A stretch of DNA of 64,000 bases, taken from assembly GCF_019042655.1 (NCBI RefSeq), contig NZ_JAHPZO010000010.1, positions 50,624 to 114,623 on the forward strand, given 5' to 3'. The stretch is from Planococcus sp. CP5-4_YE. GTDB lineage: Bacteria; Bacillota; Bacilli; Bacillales_A; Planococcaceae. The first letter of the stretch is position 1; every line of letters begins with the position of its first letter. The notes under the pieces are model-generated. The model was given only the letters and a program-made list of their open reading frames with translations, searched no databases and was not told the origin of the DNA. Made by a program: the position numbers and the translations under genes. Shown piece by piece: positions 57,820 through 64,000 of the stretch.

Positions 57820-57850
57820 CGCCTGACCATTTAGTGGTTGGGCGTTTTCT
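57820..57850 (+). terminator. Weak terminator or attenuator after secG
   Basis: Imperfect stem CGCCTGACCA/TGGTTGGGCG with G-T pairs, then TTTTC. Would reduce but not prevent read-through to est. Confidence 0.6.
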
Positions 57851-57914
57851 TTTATGGGAAATTGGGCACAGGCCTATATAATATAGTAAGTAAATTTAGT
57901 TGGAGGGAACGTTT

Positions 57915-58661
57915 ATGCGCATTTCACAACCGAAACCATTCTTCTTTGAGCAAGGGCCGCGTGCGGTATTATTGTTGCACGGGTTTACCGGCAATTCTGC
58001 AGACGTCCGGATGCTCGGGCGATTTTTGGAAACGAAAGGCTATACAAGCATCGCGCCGCATTACGCAGGGCATGGTGTGGCGCCGGAGAAGCTGGTGGAG
58101 ACAGGACCGGTTGATTGGTGGAAAGACGTCGAAGAGGCATATCAAACACTGATCGACAAGGGCTACCAAGAGATTGCGGTAGCCGGCTTGTCGCTCGGCG
58201 GCGTATTCAGCCTAAAACTAGGGTATACAAAGCCTATCAAGGGCATTGTGACGATGTGTGCGCCAATGCACATGAAATCGACCGACTTGATGTACCAAGG
58301 TGTTTTGGAGTATGCCCGCGAATACAAGAAATATGAAGGAAAAGATGATAAGCTTATCGAAGAAGAGATGAAGAAGTTCGAGGAAAAGCCGATGGATACA
58401 CTCAAAGAGCTACGTGAGTTGATCGGTGAAGTACGGAACAACGTCGATCATGTCTATGCACCGCTTTTTGTCGTCCAAGGTTCGCTGGACAAAGTCATCA
58501 ATACCGAGTCTGCGAACATCATCCACGACGAAGCGGAGTCGACTGACAAGCGCATCAAATGGTACGAGAAATCGGGCCATGTTATTACGCTGGATCAGGA
58601 GAAAAAGCAATTGCATGAAGATATATACGAGTTTCTCGAATCGCTCGACTGGAGCGTGTGA
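57915..58661 (+). CDS. est: Carboxylesterase (Est30 type)
   Basis: 248 residues, alpha/beta hydrolase with oxyanion loop [12 protein letters not shown] near 22, nucleophile in [10 protein letters not shown] near 94, acid in [13 protein letters not shown] near 193 and histidine in KSGHVITLD near 223. Matches the thermostable-carboxylesterase family whose gene lies between secG and rnr in Bacillales. Physiological substrate unknown. ATG 57915 behind GGAGGGAAC. Confidence 0.92.
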   Translation: MRISQPKPFFFEQGPRAVLLLHGFTGNSADVRMLGRFLETKGYTSIAPHYAGHGVAPEKLVETGPVDWWKDVEEAYQTLIDKGYQEIAVAGLSLGGVFSLKLGYTKPIKGIVTMCAPMHMKSTDLMYQGVLEYAREYKKYEGKDDKLIEEEMKKFEEKPMDTLKELRELIGEVRNNVDHVYAPLFVVQGSLDKVINTESANIIHDEAESTDKRIKWYEKSGHVITLDQEKKQLHEDIYEFLESLDWSV

Positions 58662-58687
58662 GACGGTCTCAAAAGGAGGAGTTAGGA

Positions 58688-61006
58688 TTGAGCAAGAATG
58701 AACAGTCATTGGATCAGCGTTTATTGGCCTTTATGCGCGAAGAAGCATATAAGCCATTAACGGTGACAGAAATAGAAGAACAATTCGGCTTTGAAAACGC
58801 CGACGAATTTAAGGAATTGGTGAAGACACTCGTCAAGCTTGAAGAAAAAGGCGAATTGGTGCGTTCTCGTTCGAATCGCTACGGTGTGCCGGACCGCATG
58901 AACTTGATGCGCGGCAAATTCATTGGCCACGCCAAAGGCTTCGGCTTTTTTGCGCCTGAAGAAGCAGGCCTCGACGATGTCTTTATCCCGCCGAATGAAG
59001 TCAACGGAGCGGTAAACGGCGACACGGTCATGATCCGTGTTTCTGAAGGGTCATCTGGAGACCGCCGCGAAGGATCCGTCATCCGCATCTTGGAACGCGG
59101 CACAACGAAAGTCGTCGGCACGTTCCAAGCGAACAAAGGCTTCGGCTTTGTCGTCACAGATGACAAGAAAATGAATATGGATATCTTTATTGCTAAAGAC
59201 GATACACTCGGTGCCGTCGACGGCCATAAAGTCGTCGTCGAAATCACTGGCTGGCCTGAAGGGCGTTTGTCCGCTACGGGCATGGTCACACAAGTGCTCG
59301 GCCACAAAAACGATCCAGGCGTCGATATTTTATCTATTATCCATAAATACGGCATCGAAGTGGAATTCCCACAGGATGTGCTGGGCCAGGCAAATGCTGT
59401 GCCGGACCAAATCGACCCTGAAGACTTGAATGACCGCCGTGATTTACGCGATGAGCAGATTGTGACGATTGACGGGGCGGATGCGAAAGATTTGGATGAT
59501 GCTATTCAAGTCAAGAAGTTTGAAGATGGCACATATAAACTCGGCGTCCATATTGCAGACGTCAGCCATTACGTCACGGAAGGCTCGCCGATTGACCGGG
59601 AAGCATACGACCGCGCGACGAGCATTTACTTGACCGACCGCGTTATTCCGATGATCCCGCATCGCCTGTCGAACGGGATTTGCTCGCTCAACCCGCAAGT
59701 CGACCGTTTGACTTTGTCTTGTGAAATGATTTTCAATGACAAAGGCGAAGTATTGTCACACGATATTTTCCAGAGCGTCATCAACACAACGGCTCGCATG
59801 ACTTATACCGATGTCTATGAAATTCTTGAAAAAGACAATCAGGAATTGAAAGAACAATACGCTGAACTGGTTCCGATGTTCGAATTGATGAAAGAACTTT
59901 CATCTGTCTTGCATCAGCGCCGCATGACACGCGGAGCGATCGATTTTGACTTTAAAGAGTCCAAAGTAATTGTGGACGACGAAGGTTACCCAATCGATAT
60001 TGTTGTTCGTGAGCGCACAGTTGCTGAGCGTTTGATCGAAGAATTCATGCTCGCAGCGAACGAAACCGTAGCGGAACATTTCCATCGCATGGATGTGCCG
60101 TCTCTATACCGTATTCACGAAGAACCGAAAACAGAAAAATTGCAGCGCTTTTTCGAATTTATTACGAATTTCGGTATTACCGTGAAAGGCTCAGGGGATG
60201 AAGTTTCTCCGAAGGCGTTGCAGGAAATTATCGAATCCATCGCAGGCAAGCCTGAAGAGCCCGTTGTGTCGACGATGATGCTGCGCTCGATGCAACAGGC
60301 GAAATATTCTTCAAACAGCCTTGGCCATTTCGGCTTGTCGACGGAATTTTATACGCATTTCACGTCACCGATCCGCCGCTATCCGGATTTGATCATCCAT
60401 CGTTTGATCCGCACGTATTTGATCGAAAAAGACTTGTCGAAAAAGACAATTCGCCATTGGGAAGCGGAAATGGATGATATCGCAACTCACACATCTGACC
60501 GCGAAAGACGTGCAGTCGAAGCGGAGCGCGATACGGATGCACTGAAGAAAACACAGTATATGGCCGATAAAGTCGGAGAAGAATTCGACGGCATTGTGTC
60601 ATCTGTGACGAACTTCGGCATGTTTATCGAGTTGCCGAATACCATTGAAGGCTTGGTCCACGTGTCCAACTTGACGGATGATTATTATCAATTTGATGAC
60701 CGTCAGATGATGATGATCGGCGAACGAACCAAGCGCCAGTTCCGCATCGGTGATGAAGTCAAAGTACGGGTCATCGGTGTCAAACCGGAAGAGTCATCCA
60801 TCGACTTTGAAATTGTCGGCATGACGCAAAATACGCGCCGCAGCTCGCGCAAGGAAACCCCGAAAGTGATTCGCAGCGGCCGTAATGGCGATAAGCCAAG
60901 AGATAGCCAAAAGCGTGGCGAAGGCGGGGCAAACCGCAAGCCAAAAAACAAGAAAAAGTTTTATGAAGGCCCTGCCAAACAGCAAGGCCGTAACAAAAAG
61001 AAATAA
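58688..61006 (+). CDS. rnr: Ribonuclease R
   Basis: 772 residues. 3'-to-5' exoribonuclease that degrades structured RNA and, with SmpB-tmRNA, non-stop mRNA. N-terminal helix-turn-helix (about 15-60), cold-shock domain segments ([24 protein letters not shown]), catalytic RNB domain with acidic [12 protein letters not shown] near 265, S1 domain ([29 protein letters not shown] near 640) and a Lys/Arg-rich tail. TTG start at 58688 behind GGAGGAG. Confidence 0.96.
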   Translation: MSKNEQSLDQRLLAFMREEAYKPLTVTEIEEQFGFENADEFKELVKTLVKLEEKGELVRSRSNRYGVPDRMNLMRGKFIGHAKGFGFFAPEEAGLDDVFIPPNEVNGAVNGDTVMIRVSEGSSGDRREGSVIRILERGTTKVVGTFQANKGFGFVVTDDKKMNMDIFIAKDDTLGAVDGHKVVVEITGWPEGRLSATGMVTQVLGHKNDPGVDILSIIHKYGIEVEFPQDVLGQANAVPDQIDPEDLNDRRDLRDEQIVTIDGADAKDLDDAIQVKKFEDGTYKLGVHIADVSHYVTEGSPIDREAYDRATSIYLTDRVIPMIPHRLSNGICSLNPQVDRLTLSCEMIFNDKGEVLSHDIFQSVINTTARMTYTDVYEILEKDNQELKEQYAELVPMFELMKELSSVLHQRRMTRGAIDFDFKESKVIVDDEGYPIDIVVRERTVAERLIEEFMLAANETVAEHFHRMDVPSLYRIHEEPKTEKLQRFFEFITNFGITVKGSGDEVSPKALQEIIESIAGKPEEPVVSTMMLRSMQQAKYSSNSLGHFGLSTEFYTHFTSPIRRYPDLIIHRLIRTYLIEKDLSKKTIRHWEAEMDDIATHTSDRERRAVEAERDTDALKKTQYMADKVGEEFDGIVSSVTNFGMFIELPNTIEGLVHVSNLTDDYYQFDDRQMMMIGERTKRQFRIGDEVKVRVIGVKPEESSIDFEIVGMTQNTRRSSRKETPKVIRSGRNGDKPRDSQKRGEGGANRKPKNKKKFYEGPAKQQGRNKKK

Positions 61007-61031
61007 AAAAAGCGGCCGCGTGCCGCTTTTT
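61007..61031 (+). terminator. Terminator after rnr
   Basis: AAAAAGCGGC/GCCGCTTTTT, 5-base loop. Lies between rnr and smpB; smpB may depend on read-through or its own promoter. Confidence 0.8.
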
Positions 61032-61054
61032 CCAACAGTTTGAGGTGAACAGAA

Positions 61055-61519
61055 ATGGCCAAAGGAGAAGGCAAAGTAATTGCCCAGAATAAAAAAGCGG
61101 GATTCGATTTCGCTATTGAAGAAACAATTGAAGCGGGGATAGTCCTGCTCGGTACGGAGATCAAATCTGCGAGAAGCGGCAAAGTGCAGATCAAGGATGC
61201 ATTCGTCCGCATCAGAGGCGGGGAAGCGTGGATTTCCAATATGCACATCTCGCCGTATGAACAAGGCAACCAGTTTAACCATGACCCGTTGCGCTCTCGC
61301 AAGCTCTTGCTCCACAAAAAGCAGATCAACGAACTTGTCGGCAAGTCGAAAGTCGAAGGTGCGGCAATCGTTCCGCTCAAGATGTATTTGAAAGACGGAT
61401 ATGCCAAAGTGCTGCTCGGCGTCGGTAAAGGGAAGAAGAAATACGACAAGCGCGAAGACTTGAAGAAGAAAGATGCGAAGCGGGCAATCGACCGCGCGCT
61501 CAAAGAGAGAAGCCGTTAA
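61055..61519 (+). CDS. smpB: SsrA-binding protein SmpB
   Basis: 154 residues. Escorts tmRNA to stalled ribosomes. Oligonucleotide-binding barrel with [47 protein letters not shown], the [29 protein letters not shown] signature, and a basic tail that fills the mRNA channel. Ribosome site GAGGTG. The tmRNA gene follows 79 bases later. Confidence 0.98.
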   Translation: MAKGEGKVIAQNKKAGFDFAIEETIEAGIVLLGTEIKSARSGKVQIKDAFVRIRGGEAWISNMHISPYEQGNQFNHDPLRSRKLLLHKKQINELVGKSKVEGAAIVPLKMYLKDGYAKVLLGVGKGKKKYDKREDLKKKDAKRAIDRALKERSR

Positions 61520-61521
61520 AC

Positions 61522-61550
61522 TTGAACTCTGACCTGTTTTGTCCTATACT
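61522..61550 (+). promoter_or_regulatory. Promoter of ssrA
   Basis: TTGAAC, spacer of 17, TATACT. Start expected near 61557, giving a 5' precursor of about 42 bases trimmed by RNase P. Confidence 0.8.
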
Positions 61551-61598
61551 GGTAACAGTACACCGAAGCTAAACCACTTCCGTGTTCTCTTTTAATGA

Positions 61599-61950
61599 GG
61601 GGACGTTACGGATTCGACAGGGATGGTTCGAGCTTGGGTTGCGCGTCGGAGGATCGGCTCCGTCATCAACGTAACTTATAACAACTGGCAAAACTAACAA
61701 CAACCTAGCATTCGCAGCGTAAGCTCGGATCTGCTTTATGTAACCATCGCCCATGTGGCTGCATAGAGCTCACTTTTAGTGGGATACGGTAGTCAGTGCC
61801 GTTTGAGCTGACTGCAAGAGATTCTCGAACTAGCCCTCATGACGCCTGCTTATCGGCAGATTGAGCGGCGAAACTCCAATAGATAAGCTACACGCGTAGA
61901 TGCTCAAGTAACGGAGTCTCTGGACGCGGGTTCGACTCCCGCCGTCTCCA
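61599..61950 (+). ncRNA. ssrA: Transfer-messenger RNA
   Basis: 352 bases without CCA. Ends form the acceptor stem GGGGACG with CGTCTCC and discriminator A; the T arm is GCGGG-TTCGACT-CCCGC near 61926-61942. The tag frame at 61687-61722 encodes GKTNNNLAFAA and stop, so with the charged alanine the tag is AGKTNNNLAFAA, twelve residues against fifteen in B. subtilis. Rescues ribosomes on broken mRNA with SmpB. Its 3' end is a common integration site, and mobile DNA follows. Confidence 0.96.
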
Positions 61951-61971
61951 TAGAATTTTATGGAGTTAAAG

Positions 61972-62013
61972 AAACGCCAAAATCCTTTGATAGGATTTTG
62001 GCGTTTTTTTTTG
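61972..62013 (+). terminator. Terminator of ssrA
   Basis: AAACGCCAAAATCC pairs with GGATTTTGGCGTTT across a 7-base loop, then T run. Confidence 0.92.
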
Positions 62014-62069
62014 TAAATTTTATATTAAATATAATTATTCCACTTATAGAAATTATAAAAATTCCGTTT

Positions 62070-63115
62070 GTCAATTTAAGCTAGACAGATCGATGCCATT
62101 CAGGTGACTCAAAAATACTTCCAAGGGTGTGCGGTAATCCAGTGACTTGCGTGGGATGTGATTCCGTTTGTCAGCCACCGTGGAGATGAACGGTTGATCC
62201 ACTTGGTTAAAGTCCATTTCCTTAGGCAGACCATCTTTTCGAAGGAGCCCGTTGGAATGTTCATTCAAGGCACGCTGGGAAGGGGTGCCGGGATCCGCAA
62301 AGTAAATGGAGACGTCGTGTTGGTTGCACAGCGGCTTCCAGTTGGAGAATTCCTTCCCGCAATCAAACGTGATGGACTTAAACAGGTGTCTCGGAATGCC
62401 TTGAAACCATTGGTCTAAAGCGATTTCAATATCACGCGCTTTGCGCCCCGAAGGCTTCAAGGCGATAATGACTTTCGTCAACCGTTCGACCAGCGTGATC
62501 ACCGCACTTTTGTGGCGAGCACCCACAATGGTATCGCCTTCGATGTGCCCGAACTCTTGTTGGAAAGAAGGATAATCGACTTCTCTTTCCGAGATATGCC
62601 GTTTGAACGCCTGCTTTCCGCGGCGTTCCTGGTGGCCATTGGGTTTTCGTTTCCCTTTCATCGGGAGTGTGGCGACATCGAAGACACGGTTTTTGAACAG
62701 GCGATAGAGGGTGCGCACCGAACAATCGATCACGGTTTCCGCGCGGCCCACAATGACATCCGGCGTCCAACCTTGAGCCACTTTGTCTTGAATATAAGCG
62801 AGTTGTTTCTGCGGCAAGACCATCTTTCGCCGTCCGCAGCGCTTCTTGTTCTGTTGATATCGAGTGTAATAATCGAGCGCCGTATGTCCCAATTTCAAGA
62901 AATGGATGACATTGTAAATCGGCTGTCTGGAACGCTTCAGGCGTGCAGCGATGATCGCCACAGGTGTCTCTTGGTGGAAGTAGGCTTCTATCATCACCAG
63001 TTCATCCGTGGTAAGATGGGTGTAGGTCATTCGTGGTCACTCCTATGTTTTTCTTTGGTCGGAAAATACATTGAGAGTGTACTGTTAATGACGCCTGATT
63101 TTGTCTAAAAACTGA
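62070..63115 (-). mobile_element. IS30-family insertion sequence
   Basis: About 1.05 kb, one transposase gene. Likely ends: GTCAATTTAAGCTAGACAGATC inward from 62070 is partly matched by GTCAGTTTTTAGACAAAATC inward from 63115 on the other strand, sharing GTCA-TTT and TAGACA with a two-base gap. Exact tips and target duplication were not certain by eye. Sits 57 bases past the ssrA terminator. Confidence 0.75.
62071..63030 (-). CDS. IS30-family transposase
   Basis: 319 residues. N-terminal helix-turn-helix (TTDELVMIEAYFHQETPVAIIAARLKRSRQPIYNVI) and RNase H-like DDE core: FGHIEGDTIVGAR near 165, ITFDCGKEFSNW near 225 and RALNEHSNGLLRKDGLPK near 260 with the DDE glutamate, plus the late NHIPRKSLDYRTPLEVF typical of IS30. 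Full length, no frameshift, so possibly active. The stop lies at the inner edge of the left end. Confidence 0.93.
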   Translation of the reverse strand: MTYTHLTTDELVMIEAYFHQETPVAIIAARLKRSRQPIYNVIHFLKLGHTALDYYTRYQQNKKRCGRRKMVLPQKQLAYIQDKVAQGWTPDVIVGRAETVIDCSVRTLYRLFKNRVFDVATLPMKGKRKPNGHQERRGKQAFKRHISEREVDYPSFQQEFGHIEGDTIVGARHKSAVITLVERLTKVIIALKPSGRKARDIEIALDQWFQGIPRHLFKSITFDCGKEFSNWKPLCNQHDVSIYFADPGTPSQRALNEHSNGLLRKDGLPKEMDFNQVDQPFISTVADKRNHIPRKSLDYRTPLEVFLSHLNGIDLSSLN

Positions 63116-63146
63116 CGGTTTCTTTGGCCAAACGAATAGAGAAAAA

Positions 63147-63176
63147 ACGAGGGGGAACTAAGCTAGTTCCCCCTCG
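63147..63176 (-). terminator. Terminator of the AAA ATPase remnant
   Basis: 13-bp stem CGAGGGGGAACTA with its complement, then TTTTTT on the minus strand; the stem includes the stop codon. Confidence 0.85.
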
Positions 63177-63808
63177 ATTACTTTCTTCACCATGCGATCA
63201 TCAATGATGCGATTTCCATTCTGTGCTGCGAATAATAGGCAATGCGTCGCCAATTTGTTGATGAGACGCGAGGCGCCACTTGAATAGCTAAACACTTCAT
63301 CAATCGCAGATTCGCTAAAGATGTCTCGTCCCACTCCTGCATAGGCGAGATGCTTGATCATGTATTGTTCGGTCTCGGCACGGTCGAGATGATGCAAGCG
63401 AAACTGGATATCGATCCGTTGGCGGATCGCCGCAAAAGACTGAAGCTGAAGTCGGTCCCATAATTCCGTTTGTCCGACCATGATAAGCGCCATCGGACTT
63501 TGCGCATCCATGCGAAAGTTCAAGAGGAAACGCACTTCTTCCAACATCTCTCGGTCTAATAGATGCGCTTCATCGACCACGCAGACAGGCGTCAGCTTGT
63601 GGATGCCTTTCATGAGCTCGATTTCCCGATGCAACTGGCGCTTGGCATCGCCGCGATAGAACTTCGACTCGAGCCCCAATTGCTCCAACATGCCTTTATA
63701 GAAATGGCGGGGCGTTAATTTAGAATCCGATAGATAAAGCAGTTTATAGCGAGAAGAATCCAGTTGATCGGTGAACCTGCGGATCGCTGTCGTCTTTCCA
63801 AGTCCGCA
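63158..63808 (-). pseudogene. Truncated AAA ATPase of a transposon (ExeA/TniB type)
   Basis: The open frame continues upstream of ATG 63691 to about 63808 with no start: it begins in the middle of Walker A (GLGKTT) and goes on TAIRRFTDQLDSSRYKLLYL and so on. Walker B is VCVVDEAHLLD, sensor VGQTELWDRL, arginine finger region AIRQRIDIQF. It is the ATPase that accompanies Mu/Tn7-like DDE transposases. The N-terminal part with the first half of the P-loop is lost at a junction with the opposite-strand transposase piece. Confidence 0.8.
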
Positions 63809-64000
63809 AGTATGAAGTCGGACTCCACTTTGTTGGATGCAAGGTCGAGATTACATTCGATCCACAGGATACTCGTGAATTAACCGTCGACTATCCAGGA
63901 TACGATAGTTGGAAAGCGCGTGAGATGGTGATGTCTGAGAAAACGGGCAAACGGCCTTCGCTCCCCGAGAAGATGACCAAAGAACCGGCCGGTTCTTCTC
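63808..64000 (+). pseudogene. C-terminal part of a Mu-type DDE transposase
   Basis: Open plus-strand frame reading KYEVGLHFVGCKVEITFDPQ, then DTRELTVDYPGYDSWKAR and KTGKRPSLPEKMTKEPAGSS up to the edge. This is the beta-barrel and tail of the Mu transposase C-terminal domain that lies before an ExeA-type ATPase gene in intact elements. Catalytic domain is absent: the frame begins at the junction near 63808. It points away from the ATPase remnant, so the pair is rearranged. Confidence 0.7.

Overview
The window looks like chromosome of a Gram-positive Bacillales bacterium, most likely Planococcus or a close member of the Planococcaceae. The grounds are AGGAGG-type ribosome sites, frequent TTG and GTG starts, Bacillus-type regulatory sites (FadR, LexA, CtsR, CggR), a B. 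subtilis-like gene order, and a set of genes (crh, hprK, hisZ, cggR, yvcK, whiA, comK) typical of the group. Base composition is moderate by eye. The species call is inference. Almost everything is core chromosome; only the last 2 kb is mobile DNA. Bases 1-22.8 kb correspond to the B. subtilis trpP/hit/ecs/hem/yhf/comK neighbourhood: tryptophan uptake (trpP, minus strand), a HIT hydrolase, the EcsAB transporter, an M20 amidohydrolase, a cation/H+ antiporter, heme degradation (hmoB) and late heme synthesis (hemE, hemH), a copper-type lipoprotein, small zinc-ribbon protein YhfH, lipoate ligase, a complete Bce-type two-component/ABC peptide-antibiotic module, a FadR-controlled acyl-CoA ligase, an S9 peptidase, an enoyl-CoA hydratase, an AarF/UbiB-like kinase, yhjD, the competence regulator comK and an IDEAL-domain protein. 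From 22.9 kb the order jumps to what is a distant region of the B. subtilis chromosome: SOS-controlled uvrBA, yvlB, an amidase, hprK-lgt-yvoD-ppaX-yvoF, the histidine operon hisZGDBHAFI, yvcD, trxB, yvcI-rapZ-yvcK-whiA-crh, clpP, tRNA-Arg, lemA and its TPM partner, a glutaredoxin-like protein, the glycolytic block cggR-gapA / pgk-tpiA-gpmI / eno, then secG-est-rnr-smpB-ssrA. The window ends behind ssrA with an IS30-family element, a truncated AAA (ExeA/TniB-like) transposition ATPase on the minus strand, and the C-terminal part of a Mu-type DDE transposase on the plus strand, which is the wrong relative orientation for a working operon. Themes: carbon control (HprK, Crh, PpaX, CggR, YvcK) sits beside glycolysis; trans-translation and RNA decay (SmpB, tmRNA, RNase R) form one cluster; many operator sites can be read directly. 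The least explained DNA is the set of three highly folded intergenic repeats flanking eno. No defence system, CRISPR array or biosynthetic cluster was seen.
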